A DNA stretch of 64,000 nt, taken from assembly GCF_001936575.1 (NCBI RefSeq), contig NZ_MSMP01000001.1:186001-250000 (forward strand), read 5' to 3'. This DNA is from Tenacibaculum agarivorans (GTDB lineage Bacteria > Bacteroidota > Bacteroidia > Flavobacteriales > Flavobacteriaceae). This document shows positions 53,574 through 62,907 of the stretch, piece by piece. A program made the translations under genes and the position numbers. Each line of letters begins with the position of its first letter. Within the stretch, counting starts at the first letter, position 1. Under the pieces are notes generated by a model, which saw only the letters and a list, made by a program, of their open reading frames with translations, made no database searches and had not been told where the DNA came from.

Positions 53574-55033
53574 TGCTAACCTTGAATAATATATCGCTAC
53601 GAATTAGAATCTTCATATCAATGATACTTTTAGTATTGTTGGCATCAATCCTTATCGTTACTGTAACTATTTATCAATACGATGAGCAAACCAAAGATTA
53701 CAATGTTCAACGTTTTGCCAGAAAAGAAAAAGCTACTAGAAACAATATTGATATTGAATTAAGACGAAAAACTACCTATCCGGTAACTACACAAAATTTG
53801 TCAAAAATATTTCAAGATCGAATTTATGAAATCGCAAACATTCATAATCTTACTATAAGCATGTATGATATGAATGGAAAACTTTTAAAATCATCTATAC
53901 CATACAGTTTTGAAGAAATAGACGAGACTCCTCTACCGAAAAACACCGTTTCTGAGCTAGCAAATAATTCAGATTACAGAATCTCTAAAATGAGAACTGT
54001 AAGAGGTATTTCTTATCAGTCTTCATATACTTATATTAATGATCCTCGTTTCAAACGTATAGGAATATTAGAGTTAAAAATTGCCCAAGACAATGGTGAA
54101 CAGAAAAAGGAGCTTAGAGAATTTATGACTAGACTTTTAGCTGTTTATATTCTAATGTTTGTGGCTGCAATTGCTTTAGCGTATTTCCTATCGAGCTACA
54201 TTACAAGATCTATACAAACTATTTCTAGCAAAATAAAAGAAACAACACTAAACAAGCGTAATGAAAAAATAACGTTAAACGCGGCTAGTTCTGAGATAAA
54301 CTCTTTAGTTGATGCATATAATAATATGATTGACCAATTAGAAGACAGTGCTGCAAAATTAGCACAGAGCGAACGTGAGCAAGCTTGGAGAGAAATGGCA
54401 AAACAAGTGGCGCATGAAATAAAAAATCCGCTCACGCCTATGCGACTAACAGTTCAGAGTTTTTTGCGAAAATTTGATCCTTCAGATCCTAAAATAAAAG
54501 AAAAAATAGCAGAATATAGTGAAACTTTAATCCAACAAATAGACGTGATGAGCTCTATTGCTTCTGCTTTCTCTGATTTTGCTAAAATGCCAACACAACG
54601 AAAGGAAAATCTTGATGTTATTGATATAGTTAAACATGCTTTAGATATTTTTAATGAAGGTTTTATACACTATTATCCTCAAGAGGATGAATTACATGCT
54701 CATTTAGATAAAACTCAATTAATTAGAATTATTACCAACTTAGTAAAAAATGCTACGCAAGCTATGAGGGAAGAAGAAACTCATCCAAGAATTGAAGTTA
54801 AAGTAGCCTCAAAAAACGAAAGTGTTGTTATTACTGTTACCGATAACGGAAAAGGAATTTCTGAAGAAAATAAAAAGCTAATTTTTGAACCTAAATTTAC
54901 TACTAAGACTAGTGGTATGGGATTAGGTTTACCTATGATAAAAAATATTATAGAAGCCTATAACGGTAGTATAACTTTTTCTTCTACGTTAGGCGTTGGA
55001 ACTGTTTTTACTGTAACTTTACCAAAAACTTAA
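53573..55033 (+). CDS. NtrY-like sensor histidine kinase
   Basis: 486 residues: two transmembrane helices (about 11-31 and 188-208) around a periplasmic domain, a HAMP linker (209-262), HisKA (H281 in KQVAHEIKNPLTP) and HATPase (NATQAM, DNGKGISEENKKLIFEP). Start GTG 53573 shares a base with the previous stop (TAGTG). No response regulator is adjacent; its partner lies elsewhere. Followed by enoyl-CoA hydratase after 9 bp. Confidence 0.9.
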   Translation: MLTLNNISLRIRIFISMILLVLLASILIVTVTIYQYDEQTKDYNVQRFARKEKATRNNIDIELRRKTTYPVTTQNLSKIFQDRIYEIANIHNLTISMYDMNGKLLKSSIPYSFEEIDETPLPKNTVSELANNSDYRISKMRTVRGISYQSSYTYINDPRFKRIGILELKIAQDNGEQKKELREFMTRLLAVYILMFVAAIALAYFLSSYITRSIQTISSKIKETTLNKRNEKITLNAASSEINSLVDAYNNMIDQLEDSAAKLAQSEREQAWREMAKQVAHEIKNPLTPMRLTVQSFLRKFDPSDPKIKEKIAEYSETLIQQIDVMSSIASAFSDFAKMPTQRKENLDVIDIVKHALDIFNEGFIHYYPQEDELHAHLDKTQLIRIITNLVKNATQAMREEETHPRIEVKVASKNESVVITVTDNGKGISEENKKLIFEPKFTTKTSGMGLGLPMIKNIIEAYNGSITFSSTLGVGTVFTVTLPKT

Positions 55034-55042
55034 TTTTTTACG

Positions 55043-55825
55043 ATGAATTTTGAAAACATTTTAGTTGAACAAGCTAATGAAATAGCAACAATTACTATTA
55101 ATAGACCCAAAAAATTAAACGCTTTAAATAAAGCTACTATTGAGGAATTACATCAAGCTTTTGACACACTTAATAAAGAAGTAAATACTAAAGTAATTTT
55201 ATTAACTGGAAGTGGAGAAAAAGCATTTGTTGCTGGCGCAGACATCTCTGAGTTTGCTCATTTTTCTGAAGCTGAAGGAGGAAAATTAGCCGCTAAAGGA
55301 CAAGAATTATTATTTGATTTTGTAGAAAACCTATCTACTCCAGTAATAGCATTGATAAATGGATTTGCTTTAGGTGGTGGTTTAGAATTAGCTATGGCTT
55401 GCCATTTTAGAATTGCTTCTGATAACGCTAAAATGGGATTACCTGAAACATCTTTAGGTGTAATACCTGGATATGGTGGTACACAACGCTTACCTCAACT
55501 TGTAGGAAAAGGGAGGGCCTTAGAACTTATTATGACTGCGGGTATGATTTCTGCTGATGAAGCTAAAGCTTCTGGTTTAGTTAATCATGTAGTAACTCTA
55601 GAAGAACTTTTACCACTAGGACAAAAGTTAGCTAGTAAAATTTTAAGAAATTCTTCTGTAGCTATCGGAAAAGCTATTAAAGCTGTAAACTCTGGATATA
55701 AAGATGGTGAAAATGGGTATGCTTCAGAAATTAATGCCTTTGGAGAATGTTTTGGAACTGAAGATTTTAAAGAAGGAACCACTGCATTTTTAGAAAAAAG
55801 AAAACCAGATTTTCCAAATAAATAA
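55043..55825 (+). CDS. Enoyl-CoA hydratase/isomerase
   Basis: 260-residue crotonase-fold enzyme, hydrating trans-2-enoyl-CoA in beta-oxidation. Oxyanion-hole motif FVAGADISEF and GGGLELAMACHF, catalytic Glu pair E115 and E135 (LPETSLGVIPGYGGTQRL). No other beta-oxidation gene nearby. Followed by hairpins at 55825-55857 and 55875-55909. Confidence 0.95.
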   Translation: MNFENILVEQANEIATITINRPKKLNALNKATIEELHQAFDTLNKEVNTKVILLTGSGEKAFVAGADISEFAHFSEAEGGKLAAKGQELLFDFVENLSTPVIALINGFALGGGLELAMACHFRIASDNAKMGLPETSLGVIPGYGGTQRLPQLVGKGRALELIMTAGMISADEAKASGLVNHVVTLEELLPLGQKLASKILRNSSVAIGKAIKAVNSGYKDGENGYASEINAFGECFGTEDFKEGTTAFLEKRKPDFPNK

Positions 55826-55857
55826 ATAAAAACACGTATTCTGTTTTTATTTTTTAT
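55825..55857 (+). terminator. AT-rich hairpin after the enoyl-CoA hydratase
   Basis: AATAAAAACA / TGTTTTTATT stem, CGTATTC loop, then TTTTTATT. Low GC, so a weak terminator. Confidence 0.5.
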
Positions 55858-55874
55858 TCAATATAACTCTTTAA

Positions 55875-55909
55875 ACACCGGTTTTTACTCAAAAAAAACC
55901 GGTTTTTTG
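55875..55909 (+). terminator. Terminator upstream of the LytTR regulator
   Basis: ACCGGTTTTT / AAAAACCGGT stem, followed by TTTTTTG. Strong enough to isolate the two-component pair downstream. Confidence 0.75.
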
Positions 55910-55956
55910 TATGAATGGTCGCTTTTTTTGTATAAATTGCAAGAAAAATATTTACA

Positions 55957-56700
55957 ATGTTAAAAGCAATCATTGTTGACGATGAAGATAAGGCCATAAA
56001 AAGTTTATCTTGGGAACTTTCTAACTTTAATGACGAAGTTGAAATTCTTGATACTTTTTCGAATCCTTTAAAAGCTCTAGATTTTATTAGCACTAATAAA
56101 ATTGACTGTCTTTTTTTGGATATTGAAATGCCTACTATGGATGGTTTTCAGTTTATTGAAAAACTTCCAAACAAAGATTTTGCTATTGTAATCACTACTG
56201 CATATAATGAGTATGCAATTAAAGCTTTAAAAAAAGAAGCTATTGATTATCTTTTAAAACCAGTAGATACTGATGACTTAGAACTGTGTTTAAAAAAGAT
56301 ATCAAAATTCTCTAAAAGAGCTTCTGCTATTGATACAAACGAAAAGTTTGAGAAAATCCTTTATAGCTTTAATCAACAATTAAAAGAAAAAAAAGTAGTC
56401 ATAAATGCTGATGGTCGCTTAATTTTTCTTCTACCTTCTGAGATACTTTGCATTGAATCAGACGGAAACTATAGTTCTATTTACACAACTGAAGGAAAAA
56501 AAATAGTAGTTTCTAAAAAACTAAAAGATGTAAACAGCTTACTTCCTGAAAACTTATTTTTTAGAATACATAACTCTTATGTTATAAACCTTAGTAAAGT
56601 GAAAGAATATTACAAAACTGATGGTTATGTAATGTTAGAAATGAATCATAAAATTCCTGTATCTAGACAACGAAAAACTGAATTTTTAGACAAGTTTTAA
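55957..56700 (+). CDS. LytTR-family response regulator
   Basis: 247 residues: receiver domain (1-120; acidic pocket D8, D9, phospho-acceptor D55 in LFLDIEMP, ITTAY Thr, Lys in LLKPVD) and a C-terminal LytTR DNA-binding domain (about 140-245, IESDGNYSSIYT...RIHNSYVINLSKV). The TPR histidine kinase gene follows after 1 bp, its likely partner. Confidence 0.95.
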   Translation: MLKAIIVDDEDKAIKSLSWELSNFNDEVEILDTFSNPLKALDFISTNKIDCLFLDIEMPTMDGFQFIEKLPNKDFAIVITTAYNEYAIKALKKEAIDYLLKPVDTDDLELCLKKISKFSKRASAIDTNEKFEKILYSFNQQLKEKKVVINADGRLIFLLPSEILCIESDGNYSSIYTTEGKKIVVSKKLKDVNSLLPENLFFRIHNSYVINLSKVKEYYKTDGYVMLEMNHKIPVSRQRKTEFLDKF

Positions 56701-56701
56701 A

Positions 56702-58639
56702 ATGAAGAATATAATAAGTGTTTTTATTTTAACCTTCCTTTCACTTTCAATATCTTCACAAGAATCTGATAAAGACAGTGTTAATGATGTGCTAGCTAAA
56801 ATAGTTACTCAAAAACAAGGAGACTATTTTAAAATTGACTCTATAATTGGGAATAAATACAATTTAAGAACTATTCCTGAAGAAAGTTTTTACAAGCTCT
56901 ATGAGAACAGTTTAAAAAACAAATATCTTATAGGGCAAATTTATGCGTATAATAATATTGGACGATTATTAAGAAGAAAATCACAATATCGACAGTCCAT
57001 TAAATACCACAAAAAAGCACTTGATTTAGCTGAAAGCTTAGATAATATTAATATTAGAGTTCATACTCTAAATCTGTTAGGTACATGTTACCGAAGACAA
57101 GATGATGTAAAAAACGCATTAAACCTTCATCAATCAGCACTATCTCTAAGCAAGCGAGTAAAATCTGAAAGTATTGTAAGTAAAAGAAACACAAGTGTTT
57201 CTATTAATAGTATTGGTAATATTTATTTAACTCTTCAACAATACGATTTAGCTTTAGATCAATTTGAAAAATCTCTACTCATTGCCAAAGAATTACAAAA
57301 TAAACTTGGACTAGCAATTAACTATCAAAATATTGGTTTTAGCCAAGAAAATTTAGGCTACTACGATAAAGCTATTCAAAACTATAACAAGTCTTTAGAA
57401 ATAAATAAAGAAATTAATTCCGATAAAGGAAAAATAATTTGCTACAACAGTTTATCTAGTATTTATATTAAAAAGAGAGAGTATGATATGGCTTTACAAC
57501 TTATGGAAGAGATTTATCCTTTGGCCATATCTCATGAGAATAACTTTTATACCGCTAGAACCTTAACAAATTTAGGTACCGCTTATCTTAAAAATGAAAA
57601 TTTTGATAAAGCAGAAAAATATTTAAAAGAAGCTTCTGATTTATCTCAAAAACATGGATTCAAAAAAACACTGATTCAAAGCAATTACACACTAGCTGAA
57701 CTTTATGAAGTAAAAGAAAAACCTAAATTAGCTTTTGATTACTACAAAAAGGCTGTAGATATTGAAAGAAATACTATCGGTGAAAAAAACATTTCTTACG
57801 TTAATAACTTAATTTCAAAGTACAACTTAGACAATAAAAACAAAGAGATTAGCTATTTGGAATCAAAAACTAAAATTGAATCATTACTATACTCTAGAAA
57901 TAGAAATATTTTAATCATTACCTTAGTTACAATTGCACTATCAAGTATAGCTTTATACTCTGTTTATCGACAACGATTAATTAACAATGATAGAAAAATA
58001 TTATTATTAGAACAACAAGCATTACAAACCCAAATGAACCCTCATTTTATTTTTAATGCTTTAAATTCAATCAAGTTGTACGTAATAAATAACGATCAGA
58101 AACAAGCTGTTTATTACCTAAACAAGTTCTCTAAACTGATTAGAAATATTCTAGAAGTTTCTAAGGTTAAAGAAGTCAGTTTGAAGGAAGAACTTTCTAC
58201 AATGGAATTGTATATGACTATAGAAAATATTCGTTTTTCTAATGAAATAAACTATAGTGTAGATATAAATACAGACCTAAATACAGATACGATAAAAGTT
58301 CCTCCATTAGTATTACAGCCATTTTTAGAAAATGCAATATGGCATGGACTTTCTTCTAAAGAAGGAGAGAAAAAAATTACACTTACGGCTGATCGACTAT
58401 CTAATGATTTGGTAGCTGTTAATATTACTGATAATGGTATTGGTAGAGAAGCAGCTAATAAAATTAAAAAATCGAAGTCATTAAAACGAAAATCTGTAGG
58501 AATAGACCTAACTATTGAACGTTTAAAAACCTTTGCTGAAGATTATGATGAGGAATTTAAATTAACGTATCATGACCTTAAAAATGATGATGGCTCTCCA
58601 GCAGGAACTAAAGTCTCTATTGAATTCCCAGCTGTTTAA
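56702..58639 (+). CDS. TPR-containing LytS/YehU-type histidine kinase
   Basis: 645 residues: signal peptide, then six to eight TPR repeats in the periplasmic part (about 70-360, units such as AINYQNIGFSQENLGYYDKAIQNYNKSLEI), one membrane helix (about 401-422), His_kinase domain with phospho-acceptor H448 (QMNPHFIFNALNS) and HATPase (PPLVLQPFLENAIWHGL, DNGIG). Pairs with the LytTR regulator directly upstream. Tail overlaps dinB by 4 bp. Confidence 0.93.
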   Translation: MKNIISVFILTFLSLSISSQESDKDSVNDVLAKIVTQKQGDYFKIDSIIGNKYNLRTIPEESFYKLYENSLKNKYLIGQIYAYNNIGRLLRRKSQYRQSIKYHKKALDLAESLDNINIRVHTLNLLGTCYRRQDDVKNALNLHQSALSLSKRVKSESIVSKRNTSVSINSIGNIYLTLQQYDLALDQFEKSLLIAKELQNKLGLAINYQNIGFSQENLGYYDKAIQNYNKSLEINKEINSDKGKIICYNSLSSIYIKKREYDMALQLMEEIYPLAISHENNFYTARTLTNLGTAYLKNENFDKAEKYLKEASDLSQKHGFKKTLIQSNYTLAELYEVKEKPKLAFDYYKKAVDIERNTIGEKNISYVNNLISKYNLDNKNKEISYLESKTKIESLLYSRNRNILIITLVTIALSSIALYSVYRQRLINNDRKILLLEQQALQTQMNPHFIFNALNSIKLYVINNDQKQAVYYLNKFSKLIRNILEVSKVKEVSLKEELSTMELYMTIENIRFSNEINYSVDINTDLNTDTIKVPPLVLQPFLENAIWHGLSSKEGEKKITLTADRLSNDLVAVNITDNGIGREAANKIKKSKSLKRKSVGIDLTIERLKTFAEDYDEEFKLTYHDLKNDDGSPAGTKVSIEFPAV

Positions 58640-59718
58640 AACTCAAATTGTAATTGAATCCAAATAGGTTTCTTTTTCTCTGTATCTAGATTACTAAAAG
58701 AAATTCCAAGCAATCGTACTGAGTTATTCAATTTATCTTGAAGTAATAATTGTTTGATTAAAGGAAAAAAATCATCTTTTTTATACATAAAATATTCTAC
58801 CGTTTTGCTTCTAGTTTGTTGAGTAAAATCACTGTATTTTATTTTTAACGTTACTGTTTTTCCTTTAGTTTTAGATCTCTCCATTCTCCTTTCTAGTTCA
58901 TCCGCTATACTTTCTAACTTTTCCAACATAAAAATCTCGGAAGAAAGATTTTCATTAAATGTTCTTTCTGCTGCAATAGATTTACGTATTCTATTAGGTT
59001 TAACGGCACTATTATGAATTCCTCTAACAATATTGTAGTAATGTGAACCTGACTTACCAAAAAGAGCTGAAAGCTCTTCTAAACTCTTATTTTTTAAATC
59101 TATTCCTTTAAAAATACCATGATTATGCATTTTTGCTTTAGTAACTTTTCCTACACCATAGAATTTGCCTACAGGAAGTTCTTCTAAAAAAGGAATTACT
59201 TCTTCTGGATTAATTGTTTTTTGTCCGTTTGGTTTGTTAATATCTGAAGCTACTTTAGCTAAAAATTTATTGATAGATATCCCCGCCGAAGCCCTTAACT
59301 CTAACTCTTCCCAGATTCTATCTCTGATCTCTTTAGCAATTAGACTTGCGGATGGATTCCCTTTTTTGTTTTCAGTAACATCTAAATAAGCTTCATCTAA
59401 TGAAAGAGGCTCAACCAAATCTGTATAATCGTAAAATATTTGCCGAATTTGAGATGAAATTTCCTTATACCTTGCATATCTCGGCTTTACAAAAATCAAA
59501 TGCGGACATTTTTTTTTCGCCAAAACCCCACTCATTGCAGAACGTACTCCAAATTTTCTAGCTTCATAACTTGCCGCTGAAACCACACCTCTAACTTCAC
59601 TTCCTCCCACAGCTACAGCTTTTCCTCTTAAATCAGGATTATCCAATTGCTCTACAGATGCATAAAACGCATCCATATCTACATGAATAATTTTTCTAAA
59701 AGGTGGTTGTAATTCCAT
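58636..59718 (-). CDS. dinB: DNA polymerase IV (Y-family)
   Basis: 360-residue translesion polymerase. Catalytic motifs HVDMDAFYASVEQ (Asp/Phe/Tyr) and SLDEAYLDV, DNA-binding SAGISINKFLAKVASD, and little-finger region up to the C-terminus; the end WIQLQFEF could be a beta-clamp-binding peptide. Convergent with the TPR kinase, overlapping by 4 bp. Confidence 0.96.
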   Translation of the reverse strand: MELQPPFRKIIHVDMDAFYASVEQLDNPDLRGKAVAVGGSEVRGVVSAASYEARKFGVRSAMSGVLAKKKCPHLIFVKPRYARYKEISSQIRQIFYDYTDLVEPLSLDEAYLDVTENKKGNPSASLIAKEIRDRIWEELELRASAGISINKFLAKVASDINKPNGQKTINPEEVIPFLEELPVGKFYGVGKVTKAKMHNHGIFKGIDLKNKSLEELSALFGKSGSHYYNIVRGIHNSAVKPNRIRKSIAAERTFNENLSSEIFMLEKLESIADELERRMERSKTKGKTVTLKIKYSDFTQQTRSKTVEYFMYKKDDFFPLIKQLLLQDKLNNSVRLLGISFSNLDTEKKKPIWIQLQFEF

Positions 59719-59804
59719 CCTATAAAATTAAAAAAAGTATAATTTAAACTCATTTTAAAATAAAATGCTTTTTACTTCATTAATTATGATCCTTGCTTTT
59801 GACG

Positions 59805-59812
59805 TATCTTTG
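59805..59812 (+). promoter_or_regulatory. -7 element for ctaA
   Basis: TATCTTTG on the plus strand, 25 nt before the ATG at 59838. Confidence 0.5.
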
Positions 59813-59837
59813 CTGAAATTTGACTATTATTATTTTT

Positions 59838-60896
59838 ATGATCAATTCTTTTCTTTCATATTTAAAATCGAATTTCCATAAAATTGCAAAAATCACATTA
59901 ATTTCTGTTTATCTTATTTTTTTAGCTGGTGCTGTAGTTAGAATGACTGGATCTGGAATGGGATGCCCTGACTGGCCAAAATGTTTTGGATATCTAATCC
60001 CTCCTACATCTGAAGAACAAATTACTTGGCAACCTAATAAAGAATTTAAAAAAGGAATGATCATTGTAAAAGATGAAGTATTATTTGTTGCTCAAAATGA
60101 CATTAGAACTGCATCTAATTTCAATATAAAAAATTGGGAAAAATATACAAAGCACGATTATGCAAAGTTCAACAAATATCATACATGGACTGAATATATT
60201 AATCGATTAGCTTCTGTAGTTTCTGGATTTATATTCATTTTTTTAGTTTTGGGGTCCTTAAAATTTTGGAAAGAAAGAAAATCTATTACGCTATTATCTT
60301 TCTTTGCTTTGTTTTTAATGGGATTTGAAGCTTGGCTAGGAAAAACTGTAGTAGACACCAATTTAAAACCCACAGTAATTACAATTCATATGGTTGTTGG
60401 TTTGGTAATAGTAGCTATATTACTATACATTGTATTTGAAGTGTCTGAAAGAAGAAAACAATTCACTTATAACTCTCTATTTAGCAAATTACTAATTCTA
60501 TCTGTAATTTTTTCTTTAATTCAAATTGCTATGGGGACTCAAGTACGTCAGTTTATAGATGAACAGGTAAAACAATTTGGTTTTGAGCATAAACAATATA
60601 GCTTACTAAATCCTAGTTTTAAATTCTACTTCCATCGTTCATTTACTATAGCCATTGTATTGGTAAACTTTGGTTTATTCTATTTAAATCAAATGAAAAA
60701 TTTAGGTTATAAATTAGTCAACTGGATTGTGTTTTTAATCTTTTTAGAAACTATTACAGGAATATTAATGTACTATGCTGAATTCCCTATTGGTACTCAA
60801 GCTACACACTTATTAGCTGGCGCCATTTTATTTGGATTACAATTTTACTTATGGATGCAAAGCAGAAAAGTTAAACCAACTATAACTCAAAAGTAA
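59838..60896 (+). CDS. ctaA: Haem A synthase (CtaA/COX15)
   Basis: 352 residues from ATG 59838 (MINSFLSYLK); the TTG at 59820 is rejected. Eight-helix inner-membrane enzyme oxidising haem O to haem A for cytochrome oxidase. Cys pair MTGSGMGCPDWPKC (C43, C49), periplasmic loop with the Bacteroidota-type insert, H115 and E119 (YHTWTEYINR), TIHM, YFHRS and THLLAG haem-ligand His. Followed by a small gene after 5 bp. Confidence 0.95.
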   Translation: MINSFLSYLKSNFHKIAKITLISVYLIFLAGAVVRMTGSGMGCPDWPKCFGYLIPPTSEEQITWQPNKEFKKGMIIVKDEVLFVAQNDIRTASNFNIKNWEKYTKHDYAKFNKYHTWTEYINRLASVVSGFIFIFLVLGSLKFWKERKSITLLSFFALFLMGFEAWLGKTVVDTNLKPTVITIHMVVGLVIVAILLYIVFEVSERRKQFTYNSLFSKLLILSVIFSLIQIAMGTQVRQFIDEQVKQFGFEHKQYSLLNPSFKFYFHRSFTIAIVLVNFGLFYLNQMKNLGYKLVNWIVFLIFLETITGILMYYAEFPIGTQATHLLAGAILFGLQFYLWMQSRKVKPTITQK

Positions 60897-60901
60897 TTTT
60901 A

Positions 60902-61159
60902 ATGACTGAAGAAGAAAAAAATAGATTGAAAAGAAAGAATGCTCCACTCACTTACGAAGAGTGGTTAGGTTTTTTCTTTGTTCCACAACAAAAATCTAAT
61001 ACCTTATTTCCTTCTGATGATTTTAACGATACTGAAATAGAGAGATTTAAAAAATTTGGTTTTGATAAAAAACTAAAACAAGCATATAGAGCTCAATTCT
61101 TAGGTACAATCTTCTATATCTTAGTTATACTTATTAGTATTATTCTTATTAAACTATAA
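60902..61159 (+). CDS. Small single-helix membrane protein after ctaA
   Basis: 85 residues, charged N-terminus, one C-terminal helix (about 66-84). No family recognised. Lies 5 bp after ctaA, so likely co-transcribed. Confidence 0.65.
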   Translation: MTEEEKNRLKRKNAPLTYEEWLGFFFVPQQKSNTLFPSDDFNDTEIERFKKFGFDKKLKQAYRAQFLGTIFYILVILISIILIKL

Positions 61160-61168
61160 GTTATTAAC

Positions 61169-61963
61169 TTAATATAATTGTAAATGAATATGATCATCAT
61201 GCCGTACTGCCTGACAACCATGATATCGTATCTTTTTATTCACCAGTTGTAATCGAGATTTTAAATGGGGTTCAATAAATAATTTACCAATCTTTCTTTG
61301 CTGTACTATTAGCTGAATCAATGACTTTGTTCCTTTTTTAGAAAATTCAATATTCTTATTAATCCTTCCAAAAGTTAGGTGTTTTGGAAAATCGTATTGC
61401 CATTTCCTTTTATTCTTACAGACACTAATTTGATCAAATTCTCCCTTTTTAGGCCCTTCAAAAACTCCATATCCACTTATTGAAGGCTTCTTATTGGTTA
61501 ACCCTTTTTCATCTTTATAAACCAAAGAAAGATCTATCTTTTCCCCATCATTATGACTTAAATGTGGTAACAGAGGAAATCCATCCAAAAAAGGAAAATT
61601 TGCATCCAAATATACCAACTGTATTCCATTGTATCTCTCATGCAACTTTTTAGAAACCTTATCTAAAACAGTATTTAATTCAGGCACTACGTAATTCCGA
61701 TTGGCTAAAATGTAAATAAACGAATTCGCTTTTATCAATTCTGTATTTTTAATCTTTTCACGACCAAATAACGGAGCAATTTTAGGAACTAAAAATAATG
61801 ATACAAACGAATAAGATAACATAAAAATTAGTAGTCTTATTTTCCTTTTTTTCCTTCTAAAAAACACGAAGCATATTAAGTAGACAATTCCTCCTATTTG
61901 AGTGGTAATTGTAAGAAATAAAACAATTAAAAAATGAAATATACTCTTAAAAATCTTTTTCAT
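61169..61963 (-). CDS. Membrane-anchored LAS-type murein peptidase (predicted)
   Basis: 264 residues: two N-terminal helices (about 8-35, 42-62) and a C-terminal domain with zinc-ligand pattern HxxGxxxD (H137-D144 in SHNDGEKIDLS) and a late DDHIH pair (H258, H260) like MepA/VanX/D-Ala-D-Ala peptidases. Such enzymes cut peptidoglycan peptide bridges. No signal peptide cleavage site; membrane-anchored. Overlaps the next gene by 17 bp. Function inferred from motif spacing. Confidence 0.55.
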   Translation of the reverse strand: MKKIFKSIFHFLIVLFLTITTQIGGIVYLICFVFFRRKKRKIRLLIFMLSYSFVSLFLVPKIAPLFGREKIKNTELIKANSFIYILANRNYVVPELNTVLDKVSKKLHERYNGIQLVYLDANFPFLDGFPLLPHLSHNDGEKIDLSLVYKDEKGLTNKKPSISGYGVFEGPKKGEFDQISVCKNKRKWQYDFPKHLTFGRINKNIEFSKKGTKSLIQLIVQQRKIGKLFIEPHLKSRLQLVNKKIRYHGCQAVRHDDHIHLQLY

Positions 61964-62351
61964 ATGCTCTTTTTTTAAAATCTATAAAATGATCTAAAAA
62001 AAGTTCTTTTTCTTTTCTTCCTTTAAGTCGAAAGCTTAGTAATAACCCTAATTCTAGAAAAAGTAAAATCAAAACCACAAACCAATTTTTTTGAAAAATA
62101 AAAAATACAATTGCTATTGAAATAATAGCTAAAAAAATTCTAAAACTATAATTCGTTGGAAATTTATAATCGTAAGTAATATCGAAATCTCCTTCTTCAT
62201 TTAATTTTCCTAAAACCCTAATATTATTGGGGAAATTATCTCTTAGCAATTCAAATTGATTAGGACTTATATTACCTTCATAATATTTATCAAGAATTAA
62301 CTTATTTAAGATTCTAAATAGTTCTTTATTATTTTTTAAAACCGTTTTCAT
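61947..62351 (-). CDS. Two-helix membrane protein of unknown function
   Basis: 134 residues with two adjacent helices (about 70-104) and charged ends; no family recognised. Coupled to the peptidase-like gene by a 17-bp overlap, and 10 bp downstream of gldD. Confidence 0.65.
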   Translation of the reverse strand: MKTVLKNNKELFRILNKLILDKYYEGNISPNQFELLRDNFPNNIRVLGKLNEEGDFDITYDYKFPTNYSFRIFLAIISIAIVFFIFQKNWFVVLILLFLELGLLLSFRLKGRKEKELFLDHFIDFKKRAYEKDF

Positions 62352-62361
62352 AGCTGGTTTT

Positions 62362-62907
62362 TTACTTCCATTCTAATGTTTCCATTATTTGTATCATATC
62401 TTTTTTGATATGCTCTACAGCAGGCAAAACACTATCATAGTTCGGTTTTGAATAAAAAAACAATGAGGCTTTTAAAAAATGTTTTGTGCTATCTGTAACG
62501 TGAAATTGTAATTGTGAAGCTGCGTTCCCTGAAATTTCACACATTTTCCCATATACTTTTCTTTCAGCATTAGCATAATCTCTCCAAGAAATATTATCTG
62601 CCTTTATAGTATGCTCAAAAACTAATTTTTCAGCTTCCATTAATAATTCCTTTAAATTATTGTTCACGGGTCTATATGTAATATCAACTGAAGCTTTTAA
62701 TGCAGGGTATTGAATCTTTAACCATTGCTTTGGTAATTCTACAATATTTGCTGTTGTAGGAATATCGAATTCATATGGCCTAACAATTTTTAGCTTGTCA
62801 TATAAACTTTGTGGGTAATCTAAACTTAAATATGCTTTTGGTTTAGGTATTGTTTCTCCACCGCAACCCACTAAAATTAACAGAATAATACATAAATATT
62901 TATACAT
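62362..62907 (-). CDS. gldD: Gliding motility lipoprotein GldD
   Basis: 181 residues: lipobox LVGC (Cys15), then KPKAYLSLDYP and ending MIQIMETLEWK. Recognised as GldD, an essential component of flavobacterial gliding and type IX secretion. Its start overlaps gldE by 8 bp. Exact biochemical role is not known. Confidence 0.9.
   Translation of the reverse strand: MYKYLCIILLILVGCGGETIPKPKAYLSLDYPQSLYDKLKIVRPYEFDIPTTANIVELPKQWLKIQYPALKASVDITYRPVNNNLKELLMEAEKLVFEHTIKADNISWRDYANAERKVYGKMCEISGNAASQLQFHVTDSTKHFLKASLFFYSKPNYDSVLPAVEHIKKDMIQIMETLEWK

Noticed and set aside
55957-58639. Antisense frame 55854-56093 as a gene
   Set aside because: It opposes the response regulator and terminator; no support.
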